Source: Bacteroidota bacterium (GTDB lineage: Bacteria > Bacteroidota > Bacteroidia > Chitinophagales > Chitinophagaceae). Taken from it: a DNA stretch of 64,000 bases. A model generated the notes under the pieces. That model saw only the letters and a list, made by a program, of their open reading frames with translations, did not search any database and was not told the origin of the DNA. Made by a program: the position numbers and the translations under genes. The DNA lies in NCBI GenBank assembly GCA_023424015.1, contig JAFAEM010000001.1:34276-98275 (forward strand). The letters run 5' to 3'. Positions within the stretch are counted from its first letter, which is position 1. Each line of letters begins with the position of its first letter. Positions 43,641 to 53,241 of the stretch are shown in pieces.

Positions 43641-46361
43641 ATGAACATCTCTACCCACCTAAGACAAGCTCTGCCGCAGTTATTGATGTCGGCTGCAGTT
43701 ATGCTTGCTTCTCTCATTTCAAGTGCACAGATTGTCCGTCCATATGGCAATCCTATTTATTCTGACAATCTCAAAGGAGGTCATACCATTTTTGGGAATA
43801 CGATCCTGGCGGGAAGTAATATGAACTCTTCACAAACACCAACCAGCAGTAATGGCTACACTACCAGTTCATATGGTAATGATAACAACAACATGCAATG
43901 GGTTGATGTGGATGGTACTATCACAGCTCCACCGGCAACCATCTTCAATTTCGGCGCTGATTGGTACTATTACCGCAGAGCAAGTTCAGGCAGTAACCGT
44001 TTTAATTATTCTACCAGCGGTGGTCCGGGAAGCTACACATCAACAGGCTACAATCAAACTTCAACAGGCTGGGGAGAAGACAATGCGCCAATTCGGTTCA
44101 ATACCGGGTCGGGCGGTACCACTTTGAGTGGAAGTGATGGCCGGGCCACTAACAGGAATACTTATTATTTTCGGAAAACAGTGAATATCTCAGGCGATGT
44201 AACACTTTATACTTCTGTTACATTAACGGTTCGGTACGATGATGGCGTAATCGTCTATATAAACGGTACTGAACTTAGCCGCCACGATATGCCGGCGGCA
44301 GGGATTGATTATAATACAAAAGCGACCAGTTGTCATAATAACTCAGGTTATAGAACAGCAACCGTAAATGTACCGGTGGCGCTCTTACAAAGCGGAACCA
44401 ATATCATCGCTGCAGAAGTACACCAGGGCAGCGGCTGCAGCAGTACTGACATGTATTTTGATATGTCTATGTCCGGTACAGTTCCTTCCGTTACCAACAC
44501 CTTCAACTCTTCATCAGCAGACCTGGTATTGCCCATCGGTACCAACACCATTAAATTCGCAAGATTGTATTGGGGTGCCCGTATCCTCAGCAGCCAGGTT
44601 ACTTCAAACGACGCCAACCTGAAGACCGTGAAGATTCGCAAGGGGAATGGCAATTATCAGACAATCACTGGAGGGCAAATTGACAAGATCACAAGTTCGG
44701 GTGTTGTCAATTACCAGGGCTATTATGATGTAACAACTTTTGTAAAGCAAAATGGCGCCGGTACTTATTCCGTTGCCGATATTTCCAGTTCAACCGGCTC
44801 TGTCAACAATGGAGGTAACTATGGCGGTTGGTGCATGGTCGTTGTTTACGAAAACAACAACCGGCCCTATTCCAGCATCAGGTTGTACGACGGATTTATC
44901 AACGTACAGGATGGCGGTACCCAGACGATCACCCTCACTGGTTTAAATGCACCGGGCACACCGGTTTTAGCATCTGACGCTTACATGTCGGCGATGGCCT
45001 GGGAAGGTGATGCCAACCTCGGTGCCACATCGGGCAATCCTTCTGGTGACTATATGGAGATCAATGGTGTGAAAGTGTCAAATGCACTTAACCCGGCGCA
45101 GAATTTCTGGAATGGAAGTATTACCAAAAATGGCGTTCACGTTGCAAGTAAATTCCCCAACTATATCAACCAGATGGGATTGGATATCGATGAGGTGGAA
45201 GTCGGACAAGGCTATAATATTGATCCCAACAGCACTGAGGTAACCGTGAAATTTGGAACCGAAGCTGATCAGTACTTCCCAACTGTATTTGCCTTTACCA
45301 TGGCATCCAAACCACCCCTGGTTGAATTGAATAAGACGGGTACAATTACTGGCCCCGGTGCAGCACAAAAGTTACTGTTCCCTAATGAGACCATCACCTA
45401 CACTCTCAGTGGTAAAAACAGTGGCGGTGGCGATGCGTTATCGGCAACCATCATTGACACTATACCTTTTGGTCTTAGTTATGTCCCCGGAACGCTTGTG
45501 ATCAACTCGGGTGGCGCTGTAGGTCCGAAGACTGATGCCCAGGGTGATGATGAAGCTTTCCTGGCTACTTCCAACGGCCGAACTTATGTGAAATATTACC
45601 TGGGTAGCGGAGCTACACCCAATAGCGGTGGTGTACTGGCGCCCAATCAAAGTTATTCTGTTCAGTTCAAATGCCTGACCCCGGCCTCTGCACATCCGGC
45701 GCTTTCAGTTAGCAATACTGCCCGGATCGTTGGAACAGGCGTTGATGGTACTGCATTCGTTGATGATGGAACATTCCTCTTCGGCCCCGGTAATACCACA
45801 TTGGCGGTTAAACTGATCGACTTTAAAGTAAAAGAAGAAAACAAAATGGCGATACTGGACTGGACCACCGCCGGTGAGCTGAAAAATGAAAGGTTCGAGG
45901 TAGAGCGCAGCACAAACGGTACTCATTTTTCAACCGTAGGTACGGTGAGTGGCAATGGTACTACCAATGACCGGAAAGATTATCGCTTCACCGATCCGCT
46001 ACCTGCTGGCAGCAGCATCTTCTACTACCGACTAAAGGATGTGGATGTGGATGGAAAAGCTTCTTATAGTAAGATAGTGGCACTGCGACTGGAAGCAGAC
46101 AGGAATATGAACTCGTTCGTGGTATATCCCAACCCATTCAGCACCAACCTGAAACTCCAGGTGAAGGCTGATGGGGAGTCCTCACTGACTGTTAATATAT
46201 ACAATGCCCTCGGCCAGCGGGAGATCAGCCGCAAACTCACCGTTCAATCTGGAACCAATATCGTGGTTCTGCAGGATCTGGATAATCTTAAACCGGGTTT
46301 ACACGTACTGGAACTGGTAACAGAAGACGGAAAAATGACACAAAAAATTATGAAAAACTAA
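43641..46361 (+). CDS. Large secreted DUF11-type protein with T9SS sorting domain
   Basis: 906 residues with a signal peptide ending LISSAQ. Residues about 60-280 contain a Ser/Thr/Gly-rich beta-sandwich with VTLTVRYDDGVIVYINGTEL. Residues about 290-560 form a second beta-rich region of the kind seen in large surface proteins (IKFARLYWGARI, GGWCMVVVYENNNRPYSSIRLYDG). Residues about 570-700 are DUF11-like (PNETITYTLSGKNSGGGDAL, IIDTIPFGLSYVPG). The FnIII-like stretch (AILDWTTAGELKNERFEVER) and a type A T9SS tail (VVYPNPFSTNLKLQ, LKPGLHVLELVTEDGKMTQK) follow. Probably an adhesin or surface-layer component; the biological role is unknown. Confidence 0.84.
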   Translation: MNISTHLRQALPQLLMSAAVMLASLISSAQIVRPYGNPIYSDNLKGGHTIFGNTILAGSNMNSSQTPTSSNGYTTSSYGNDNNNMQWVDVDGTITAPPATIFNFGADWYYYRRASSGSNRFNYSTSGGPGSYTSTGYNQTSTGWGEDNAPIRFNTGSGGTTLSGSDGRATNRNTYYFRKTVNISGDVTLYTSVTLTVRYDDGVIVYINGTELSRHDMPAAGIDYNTKATSCHNNSGYRTATVNVPVALLQSGTNIIAAEVHQGSGCSSTDMYFDMSMSGTVPSVTNTFNSSSADLVLPIGTNTIKFARLYWGARILSSQVTSNDANLKTVKIRKGNGNYQTITGGQIDKITSSGVVNYQGYYDVTTFVKQNGAGTYSVADISSSTGSVNNGGNYGGWCMVVVYENNNRPYSSIRLYDGFINVQDGGTQTITLTGLNAPGTPVLASDAYMSAMAWEGDANLGATSGNPSGDYMEINGVKVSNALNPAQNFWNGSITKNGVHVASKFPNYINQMGLDIDEVEVGQGYNIDPNSTEVTVKFGTEADQYFPTVFAFTMASKPPLVELNKTGTITGPGAAQKLLFPNETITYTLSGKNSGGGDALSATIIDTIPFGLSYVPGTLVINSGGAVGPKTDAQGDDEAFLATSNGRTYVKYYLGSGATPNSGGVLAPNQSYSVQFKCLTPASAHPALSVSNTARIVGTGVDGTAFVDDGTFLFGPGNTTLAVKLIDFKVKEENKMAILDWTTAGELKNERFEVERSTNGTHFSTVGTVSGNGTTNDRKDYRFTDPLPAGSSIFYYRLKDVDVDGKASYSKIVALRLEADRNMNSFVVYPNPFSTNLKLQVKADGESSLTVNIYNALGQREISRKLTVQSGTNIVVLQDLDNLKPGLHVLELVTEDGKMTQKIMKN

Positions 46362-46384
46362 AGCTCAGCGCTTTATAACCATTA

Positions 46385-46419
46385 CCCCTCACGCCGACTG
46401 GCAGGAGGGGTTTTTTTTT
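46385..46419 (+). terminator. Intrinsic terminator after second T9SS gene
   Basis: CCCCTC-AC-GCC-GACT-GGC-AG-GAGGGG forms a two-part stem at 46385-46410, followed by a run of nine T. Confidence 0.9.
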
Positions 46420-46521
46420 ATTGCAAAAAAGCGGTTCCGGTCATCAAAATGCACTTCTTTCTGATTAGGAAAAATCGTAACTTAATATCTCCACCAAAAT
46501 TTACCATTAAACGGATTGTTT

Positions 46522-47766
46522 ATGAAAAGAAATCTACTCAGCCTGGGAATTTTTTCCTTCTTACTATTTATAACCCTCACCACCAGTGCACAAACAGACC
46601 GCTTTGCATATGCGATCACAGATATGAAAAAAGACGGTGCCAACTGGAGCTTTCTTAGAAAGATTGACCTAAACACCGGCGCCTTTAGCGACGTGATCCT
46701 GAATGGAGGTGATGAAGCAATAACCGCCTTCGATGAAGCATCTAAAAAACCTTTGTCGCAACCCTTCTCTGATGAGCGTTTTGGGAAACACGCCAATGCA
46801 GCTTTTGCTACGGGCGTAGCTGCCATTGCTTACGACAGGAAAAACCAACGCATCTATTATACGCCGATGTTCATTAACCAGCTGCGTTATATCGATCTGA
46901 AAACGATGAAGGTTTATTTTGTTCCGACACCAGAAATGGAAGGATTGACCATAAAAGCTTCCGACCAGAGTAATATCATCACCCGGATGACGATCGGACC
47001 GGATGGTAATGGCTATGCGCTTACCAATGATGCAAACCACCTGCTTCGCTTCACAACCGGGAAAAAAATTACGATGACTGACCTGGGAGCTATTACCGAT
47101 CATCCCTCCAACAACCAGGTGTCTGTACATAACTCCTGTACCAGTTTTGGAGGTGATATGGTTGCCGATGATGACGGAAACCTGTACCTGTTCTCTAATC
47201 GCACCAATGTTTTTAAAATAAATATTGAAAGCAAAGTTGCTACTCACCTGGGCCCCGTATCAGGACTGCCACCAACATTCACCGTAAATGGTGCGGCGGT
47301 AGACGACAATAACAACATTCTAATAACAAGCGCTGCCGATGACAAGAGTATGTACACGGTAGATAGTAAGACCTGGGCTGCCAGGCCTGCGCAATCCTTA
47401 GGTGGCTGGCGGACAGCTGACCTGGCCAACAGTAACCTGTTGAATGTAAGAAAATCGGTTCCGTTTGTACGGCTACTACCAAGTCAGGATGAAGTGGACG
47501 ATGGCAGGGTGCAGGTGTACCCCAACCCCATTACCAATGATCAATTTACCGTTCAGTTCAATCTGGAGGGTGGTAAATACAGGGTAGAAGTGAAAGACGC
47601 CCTGGGAAGACAGGTTACCCAGTCACAGGCTGCGATCTCAGGCAAGGGCCAGACAAGAACACTGAACCTGCCTGCGGCAACAACAAAAGGATTTTATCTT
47701 GTAAAAGTGATAGACGAGCACAACAAAACAGTGTATAGTAAAAAAGTTTTGGTGCTCGAAAATTAA
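46522..47766 (+). CDS. Secreted beta-propeller-like protein with T9SS sorting domain
   Basis: 414 residues from ATG 46522; an upstream TTG is disfavoured. A signal peptide ends LTTSAQ. Residues about 25-320 look like a repeated beta-propeller (AAIAYDRKNQRIYYTPMF, MTIGPDGNGYALTNDANHL, DMVADDDGNLYLFSNRTNV, AAVDDNNNILITSAADD). The tail (about 335-414) is a type A T9SS domain: VQVYPNPITNDQFTVQF, YRVEVKDALGRQV, TKGFYLVKVIDEHNKTVYSK. It is the third of three consecutive T9SS cargo genes but lacks the shared leader of the first two. No catalytic residues were recognised. Confidence 0.84.
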   Translation: MKRNLLSLGIFSFLLFITLTTSAQTDRFAYAITDMKKDGANWSFLRKIDLNTGAFSDVILNGGDEAITAFDEASKKPLSQPFSDERFGKHANAAFATGVAAIAYDRKNQRIYYTPMFINQLRYIDLKTMKVYFVPTPEMEGLTIKASDQSNIITRMTIGPDGNGYALTNDANHLLRFTTGKKITMTDLGAITDHPSNNQVSVHNSCTSFGGDMVADDDGNLYLFSNRTNVFKINIESKVATHLGPVSGLPPTFTVNGAAVDDNNNILITSAADDKSMYTVDSKTWAARPAQSLGGWRTADLANSNLLNVRKSVPFVRLLPSQDEVDDGRVQVYPNPITNDQFTVQFNLEGGKYRVEVKDALGRQVTQSQAAISGKGQTRTLNLPAATTKGFYLVKVIDEHNKTVYSKKVLVLEN

Positions 47767-47787
47767 GGTACAGTTGCCGGGAAGAAT

Positions 47788-47835
47788 GAAGGCGGGAAGA
47801 AGTTTTAATAGTTAACTTCTCTCCGCCTTTTTTTA
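47788..47835. terminator. Terminator between convergent T9SS and NtrC-type genes
   Basis: GAAGGCGGGAAGAAGTT pairs with AACTTCTCTCCGCCTT (one bulge) and is followed by TTTTTTT on the plus strand. It lies between genes ending at 47766 (+) and 47857 (-), so it may serve both. Confidence 0.88.
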
Positions 47836-47856
47836 AAGTTATAAACTGTTATTTGT

Positions 47857-49287
47857 TTACTCCTGGAAATTTTTAATCTTATTATAGAGCGTCTTGCGAT
47901 CGATATTCAATACTTCGGCCGCCTTCTTTTTATTAAAATTAACCTGCTGTAATACGGCCATGATCGTTTCATACTCGGCACGGTTGGCTGCATCTTTCAG
48001 GTCCAGTTCTTTTCTCGGCGTTGAGCTCAGGGCGGAATTAACCGGTTTGACGGCCTGATCGGGGGCAGGTGTATGCAGAGGTTCTATATTATTTATCTCC
48101 CAGGGTAGTGAGCTTGTATTGATCTTTTGATCTTCAGGTGTCAATAACACCGCCCTTCTGACCACGTTCCTGAATTCACGCAGATTACCGGGCCAGGAAT
48201 ATTGTAAAAATGTCTGGAGCACATCGTCCTCAAACCCGGTCACGTTCTTTCCAAGTTCGGCGTTTGTTTTTGCCAGGAAAAAATCTGCAAAAGCTAAAAT
48301 ATCATCCCGACGGCTTCGCAGGGATGGCAGGTTAATAGAAAACTCATTAAACCTGTGATAAAGGTCTTCCCTGAATTTACCCTTACGATAAGCTTCCTGC
48401 AGGTTCTCATTCGACGCTACAATAATGCGCACATCCACATTGGTTTCTTTGTTACCGCCAACGCGTTTGAACTTTCTTTCCTGGATCACCCGTAACAGCG
48501 TAGCCTGTACATCAAGGGAAAGATTCCCCACCTCATCCAAAAATAAAGTGCCCCCGTCGGCAAGTTCAAAATGACCTTCCTTATCCTGCAGAGCACCTGT
48601 GAAAGCGCCTTTTACATGTCCGAAAAGCTCACTTCCGGCGAGTTCTTTTGAGAGTGTACCGCAATCCATGGCAACGAATGGTTTGCCTTTACGACTGCTC
48701 ATATCGTGAATGGTTTTGGCGATCACCTCCTTGCCAGTACCACTTTCTCCATATAATATCACACTATAGTTCGTTGCTGCTACAATATTGATCTGATCAT
48801 ACAAGGCCTTGGTGGCTGCCGACTTGCCGATCATGTATTCGCCATTATTATCCGTGACCGCTGCCTGTTTACGCCGGCCAGTATCTGAACCCGCTTCACC
48901 TGCTTTAGGCTTAGAAATCTCAGGCTGTATCATTGCCTTATTCAGCACGCTTAGTACTTCATCGGGTATCAGAGGCTTGACGATATAATCAAAAGCACCC
49001 AGCTTGATCACTTCCACCGCTGTCTTAATATCAGAATAACCCGTTATCATCAAAACTTTTATCGAAGGATTCTCCTTACGCAGGGTGGTAAGTACTTTTA
49101 TTCCTTCCATATCACCCAGGCGGTAATCACATATCACCATATCAAATCGCTGTTCATTGAACTTAGCGATTCCTTTGGCCCCGGAATGAGCCATTTCAAT
49201 ATCAAACCCATTTTTCGAAAGATACCTGCCGAGCAGTGTACATAAATCCAAATCGTCGTCGATAATGAGGATTTTTTTTCTCATCAT
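47857..49287 (-). CDS. NtrC-family sigma-54-dependent response regulator
   Basis: 476 residues. The receiver domain (1-120) has the phospho-acceptor Asp54 in VICDYRLGD. The AAA+ domain (about 150-385) has Walker A GESGTGKE at 180-187, the sigma-54 contact loop GAFTGA at 227-232, Walker B FLDEVG and the arginine-finger region FREDLYHRFNEF. The C-terminal Fis-type helix-turn-helix is in KKKAAEVLNIDRKTLYNKI. It would activate sigma-54 promoters when phosphorylated, most likely by the kinase encoded at 49883-51280. The start uses one of two adjacent ATG codons. The targets are not identified here. Confidence 0.95.
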   Translation of the reverse strand: MMRKKILIIDDDLDLCTLLGRYLSKNGFDIEMAHSGAKGIAKFNEQRFDMVICDYRLGDMEGIKVLTTLRKENPSIKVLMITGYSDIKTAVEVIKLGAFDYIVKPLIPDEVLSVLNKAMIQPEISKPKAGEAGSDTGRRKQAAVTDNNGEYMIGKSAATKALYDQINIVAATNYSVILYGESGTGKEVIAKTIHDMSSRKGKPFVAMDCGTLSKELAGSELFGHVKGAFTGALQDKEGHFELADGGTLFLDEVGNLSLDVQATLLRVIQERKFKRVGGNKETNVDVRIIVASNENLQEAYRKGKFREDLYHRFNEFSINLPSLRSRRDDILAFADFFLAKTNAELGKNVTGFEDDVLQTFLQYSWPGNLREFRNVVRRAVLLTPEDQKINTSSLPWEINNIEPLHTPAPDQAVKPVNSALSSTPRKELDLKDAANRAEYETIMAVLQQVNFNKKKAAEVLNIDRKTLYNKIKNFQE

Positions 49288-49400
49288 ACTGAAGTTGAAG
49301 GGTTAATGAAAATTAAATTTACTTTTTAACAAATCACATATATGCTCAAATCATGCCGGACTTGGATTTTTTAACGAGATAAAAAAATTGTGAACAGCTT

Positions 49401-49415
49401 TGGCAGCAAAATTGA
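49401..49415 (+). promoter_or_regulatory. Possible sigma-54 promoter of the receiver-only gene
   Basis: TGGCAGCAAAATTGA matches the -24/-12 consensus TGGCAC-N5-TTGC at 8 of 10 bases with correct spacing, but the -12 C is A. It would place transcription about 20 bp before the ATG at 49447. The neighbouring NtrC-type regulator makes it worth noting. Confidence 0.25.
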
Positions 49416-49446
49416 GCTTCTTACATCGGTTATAAGTTACGTAGAA

Positions 49447-49845
49447 ATGTTTAATCCAGAGTCTGAATTGTTGGCAAACGAGCTAAAGAATACCCCCCAC
49501 GCGCTCATTATTGACGATGAAACCGATATCTGTTTTCTTCTGAAAGGTATATTGCGGCACAAAAATATCGATGCAGCCTACGCGAGTACCCTTGCTGAAG
49601 GCCGGCAATACCTGAGACAACATGATGCAGATATCATTTTCATTGATAATCACCTGCCAGATGGATATGGTGTGGAACAGGTGCGCAACCTGAAAAAGCA
49701 AAACCCTTTTTGTAAGATCGTTATGATCACAGCACACGATACTTCGACCGATCGGGAGCTCGCTTATCGTGAAGGAGTTGACTATTTTATAGGCAAACCA
49801 TTTACGCGAGAAGTTATTTTTAAAACAGTTGAGAAATTAATTTAA
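49447..49845 (+). CDS. Receiver-only response regulator
   Basis: 132 residues from ATG 49447; a GTG at 49390 would add 19 residues. A single receiver domain is present: HALIIDDETDICFLL (acidic pocket), FIDNHLPDGYG with the phospho-acceptor near Asp67, MITAHD, and FIGKPF with the conserved Lys. There is no output domain. It sits between the NtrC-type regulator and the histidine kinase genes, on the opposite strand from both. It may act as a phosphate sink or relay partner, or through protein contacts. Confidence 0.9.
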   Translation: MFNPESELLANELKNTPHALIIDDETDICFLLKGILRHKNIDAAYASTLAEGRQYLRQHDADIIFIDNHLPDGYGVEQVRNLKKQNPFCKIVMITAHDTSTDRELAYREGVDYFIGKPFTREVIFKTVEKLI

Positions 49846-49882
49846 TAACACGCTCTCCTTGTGTAGAAAATATTCCACATAA

Positions 49883-51280
49883 TCACGCCGGAGGTAAAAG
49901 AATCGTAAAAGTAGTACCCTCTCCCGGCTGGCTGCTCACCTGGATGCTTCCTTTATGATTAATTATGATATTTTGTGTGTGGGTAAGCCCGAGACCATTG
50001 CCCTTTGCCTTACTGGTAAAATAAGGTTCAAAAAGCTTTTGGCTGGTCTCCTCATCCATACCGGATCCATTGTCAATAAACTCGATCACGCATTTCTGAT
50101 CTCTCTGGTAAGTTTTTATACGCAACTGCCCCGTATCGTTCTTCATCGCTTCTATCGCGTTTACTATAATATTCAGGAAAGCAAGCCGGATCTTGCCGCG
50201 GTCTACCACGATCTCGGGTAAGTTCGCATCAAACTCCTTCTCCACATTGATATGCCTGAGTTCAAGCCGGTCCTCTGCCTGCAACAATGCTTCATCCAGC
50301 AATAGGTTGATATTGGATGGTTCAAACTGGAGTTGTTCGATTCGTGTTGCGCTCAACAGATCCGAAACCAGCTGATTGATCCGGCTTACGTTCCTGTCGG
50401 TCATAGACAGTAGCATACCTGCCTCCTCGTTGTCACTGTTGATCTCTTTCAGCTGTTCCGAAGCAAGCGATATATTGGTAAGGGGATTACGCACTTCATG
50501 CGCGATGGTACGGGCGATGCGCCCGGTTGCCGCAAACTTTTCGATACTTCGAAGTTCACTCAATTCAGTATTAGCCTTATTCAATTCATTGATGCGGCCT
50601 TCGAGTTCCATTCGATAGATACGGGATTTACTATCGGCTTCTTCCCTGGCTCTGTTTTCTTTGTTGTACGTGATCAGGGAATAAAAAATGGTGACAAGTG
50701 TGATGACCAGTGAAATAATAGCCATAATAGACATAGTCTGGAAAAACCCTTTCAACTTCGTATTCCGCACGTTCATCAGTGCCTGTTCTCCTTCACCCAG
50801 CGAACGGATGACTGTACGGATCTTTTCCATGACCAGATTTGTAGAGTCATAGGTTGCCAGCAAGCTGTCGCTGATCATAAAACCATCTCGTTGAAAGCGG
50901 GTGAGGAAGTCGGCAAGTTGTTTCAGTTTAACAAGACTTAGCTCACGAAGGGTATCCACCTGTGACTGGTACCTCCTTTCGCCTGCAGTCAGGCTGTTCA
51001 GCTCCTGCAACAGATAAGGTACCTGTTTAGATCCTGAATTATAAGGCTTCAAATCGGTCGGGTCGCGGGTAATAAAATATCCCCTGATTCCTGTTTCTGC
51101 ATCTGTAATCTGACCTTTAATAGATTCCAGATTATGTATGATCGAGTAAGAATGCGATACAGACCTGGCATCTTCTTCCAGTCTATTTATGACAAAGAAG
51201 ATCAGGAAATAGGTAATAAGCAGCAGCAGGAATGCAATAACATAACCCCACCGGTTCTTTATTATGACAGGAATGGGCAT
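49883..51280 (-). CDS. CHASE3-like membrane sensor histidine kinase
   Basis: 465 residues from ATG 51280. TM1 is at about 10-32 and TM2 at about 183-205. Between them is a periplasmic four-helix region of CHASE3 type (IKGQITDAETGIRGYFITRD). HisKA has the phosphorylated His near residue 261 in IAHEVRNPLTNISLA. HATPase_c has N-box NIIVNAIEAM, G1 DNGSGMDE, F-box FEPYFTSKAKG and G2 GNGLGLT. Likely partner of the NtrC-type regulator and the receiver-only protein encoded beside it. The CHASE3 signal is unknown. Confidence 0.94.
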   Translation of the reverse strand: MPIPVIIKNRWGYVIAFLLLLITYFLIFFVINRLEEDARSVSHSYSIIHNLESIKGQITDAETGIRGYFITRDPTDLKPYNSGSKQVPYLLQELNSLTAGERRYQSQVDTLRELSLVKLKQLADFLTRFQRDGFMISDSLLATYDSTNLVMEKIRTVIRSLGEGEQALMNVRNTKLKGFFQTMSIMAIISLVITLVTIFYSLITYNKENRAREEADSKSRIYRMELEGRINELNKANTELSELRSIEKFAATGRIARTIAHEVRNPLTNISLASEQLKEINSDNEEAGMLLSMTDRNVSRINQLVSDLLSATRIEQLQFEPSNINLLLDEALLQAEDRLELRHINVEKEFDANLPEIVVDRGKIRLAFLNIIVNAIEAMKNDTGQLRIKTYQRDQKCVIEFIDNGSGMDEETSQKLFEPYFTSKAKGNGLGLTHTQNIIINHKGSIQVSSQPGEGTTFTILLPPA

Positions 51281-51316
51281 CGGCAAAAGTTCTGTAATAG
51301 AACTTGTAATTTAAAG

Positions 51317-51484
51317 CTATATTTTCTTAGTCAGCGATCCGGGATTAATAATAATAGCCTGCATGAAGAGCAGGGCAGCTGTGATTAGGAAAATATGTAC
51401 AAAAATGCCGGCTTTCAGAACGAAACAAGATATTATCCATGCTACCGCTAACAAAGCCGCTATAATAAATAAAGCCAGTTTCAT
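51317..51484 (-). CDS. Small two-helix membrane protein (lmo0937/DUF5670-like)
   Basis: 55 residues from ATG 51484: MKLALFIIAALLAVAWIISC, then a short loop and a second hydrophobic segment IFVHIFLITAALLFMQAIII. The spacing and the H-I-F/L-L core resemble the lmo0937 family of small, stress-associated inner-membrane proteins. An in-frame extension upstream has no good support. It is the first of a run of stress-type genes. Confidence 0.72.
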   Translation of the reverse strand: MKLALFIIAALLAVAWIISCFVLKAGIFVHIFLITAALLFMQAIIINPGSLTKKI

Positions 51485-51627
51485 AAAATGCGTTTTATCC
51501 CTATATAGAAAAAATGATGCCAGCCGGCATCTCATTTCCACGCAATTCGAATAAGTGTTTTCCCGGGTTAAACAAAGTAAAATATGGCGGGAAATTTGTC
51601 TAACCTGCATCAGCAAAGCAAGTTACC

Positions 51628-52830
51628 ATGGATCTTCGCACACCTTATCCTTATGCCCTGCTACGGCATGGAATTATTAACAGTTATCCGTCTCTGGATG
51701 ATAATATAAAAGCTGATATCGCGATCATTGGTGCCGGGATCAGCGGCGCATTGCTGGCGGACCGGCTTCTACGCGCCGGTTATGATGTGGTAGTAGCTGA
51801 CCGTCGCCATGCGGGCACCGGCAGTACGGCAGCCAGCACGTCCCTGCTGCAATACGAAATTGATACCCCACTGTGCAAACTAATCGATCTTGTGGGTAAA
51901 AAAACAGCGGTGGCAAGTTATAAGCTATGTAGAAAAGCGATCTACGACCTCGAAAAAATTTGCTCACGCTTAAATGAACCAGGTTTATTCGAAAAAAAAC
52001 CCAGTTTCCAGTTTGCGTCCTTCAAAAAGGATGTCGATGACCTCCAAAAAGAATACGAGCTACGTCGACAGGAAGGATTTGACGTAAGCTTGTTTGGGCA
52101 GGACGACGTGCAAAACAAATTCGGCTTTTCAAGCCCTGCCGGCCTGTTTTCTTCCGACGGCGCCATAGCCGATGCCTACCTGCTCACACATCGCCTGCTA
52201 TCAAGTAACATTGCAAAAGGCCTGCGGGTGTATGACAACACTGAAATCACTCTTATCAGGTATCACAAACGCGGGGTGGAATTACAAACGGCCGATAAAA
52301 AGAAGATCTTAGCCAGGAAACTGGTGATCGCCTGTGGTTATGAGTCCCAAAAATATATCCCAAAAAAAATCCAGGAGAACCATGCCACCTTCGCCATCGC
52401 CAGCGAACCATTCCAGCATAAAAATTTCTGGTATAAGAACGCGATGATCTGGGAAACCGCGCGTCCCTATTTATATCTGCGGATTACAAGCGACAACCGG
52501 ATCATTGCAGGTGGAAAAGATATTCCTTTCTCAAATCCAAAACACCGGGATATGATGATGAGCAAAAAAGCGAAAAGTATTGAAAGATCATTTGAGAAGC
52601 TTTTTCCTGATATCTTATTTAAAACAGATTTTAAATGGGCGGGGACTTTCGCCGCTACCAGGGATGGATTACCATATATCGGTTCTATTCCACAACGACC
52701 CAATACATATTTTGCACTGGGTTTTGGTGGCAACGGAATCACATTCAGTGTCATTGCCACGCAGATTATTCATGATCTTCTCAGGGATAATAAGAACCGG
52801 GCGGCGAATTTGTTTCGTTTTGACCGTTAG
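51628..52830 (+). CDS. FAD-dependent amino acid oxidase-like oxidoreductase (DAO family)
   Basis: 400 residues. The N-terminal Rossmann site is ADIAIIGAGISGALLADRLL near residues 29-48, with RRHAGTGSTAASTSLLQYE as the FAD-contact loop. The substrate domain runs through the middle (FKTDFKWAGTFAATRDGLPYIG), and the C-terminus has ALGFGGNGITFSVIATQII, the second FAD-binding segment. It resembles glycine/D-amino acid oxidase-like dehydrogenases common in Bacteroidota; the substrate is unknown. An inverted repeat TTTCCCG/CGGGAAA lies at 51559-51594 in its upstream region. Its stop codon is 1 bp from the stop of the convergent gene. Confidence 0.88.
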   Translation: MDLRTPYPYALLRHGIINSYPSLDDNIKADIAIIGAGISGALLADRLLRAGYDVVVADRRHAGTGSTAASTSLLQYEIDTPLCKLIDLVGKKTAVASYKLCRKAIYDLEKICSRLNEPGLFEKKPSFQFASFKKDVDDLQKEYELRRQEGFDVSLFGQDDVQNKFGFSSPAGLFSSDGAIADAYLLTHRLLSSNIAKGLRVYDNTEITLIRYHKRGVELQTADKKKILARKLVIACGYESQKYIPKKIQENHATFAIASEPFQHKNFWYKNAMIWETARPYLYLRITSDNRIIAGGKDIPFSNPKHRDMMMSKKAKSIERSFEKLFPDILFKTDFKWAGTFAATRDGLPYIGSIPQRPNTYFALGFGGNGITFSVIATQIIHDLLRDNKNRAANLFRFDR

Positions 52831-52831
52831 T

Positions 52832-53224
52832 TCAGGATGCCAGTCCCAGGTTCTTTAAAGGGATAGATTCATATACATGCTTTTCCTGCAGCCAGGATAA
52901 ACTACCTTTTGTTTTTTTGACAAACCAGCAGGCTTTTGCCAGGCGGATATACAGGGTACGACGATTGGTCGTAGGCTTGTCCATCACAATACCGGAGAGA
53001 TAAATATAGTCGTTTTCGCTCTTCTGTATCAGGTTAACACGCTTCCCAATCAATTTACGCGTGTCGGGCTTACCCGAATCCGTCAAGGCACAGATCAACA
53101 TACTATCGTCGCAGGTTTTCATCAGTACATGATGCGTGATACTTCCATTTTTTGTATGACGTCGGAGTAAACCAGCCTGTATCGAATTAACTTTCTGGCT
53201 GATCGTGTAAAAATTTTTATGCAT
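52832..53224 (-). CDS. Hypothetical protein, possibly FMN-binding split-barrel-like
   Basis: 130 residues, soluble, with no signal peptide. It has a beta-rich pattern (HHVLMKTCDDSMLICALTDS, KRVNLIQKSENDYIYLSGIV) that loosely resembles the pyridoxamine-phosphate-oxidase-like split barrel of its neighbour. It follows the next gene by 17 bp on the same strand. I do not firmly recognise the family, and no catalytic residues are evident. Confidence 0.6.
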   Translation of the reverse strand: MHKNFYTISQKVNSIQAGLLRRHTKNGSITHHVLMKTCDDSMLICALTDSGKPDTRKLIGKRVNLIQKSENDYIYLSGIVMDKPTTNRRTLYIRLAKACWFVKKTKGSLSWLQEKHVYESIPLKNLGLAS

Positions 53225-53241
53225 AAATCCAGCTTGTATTG

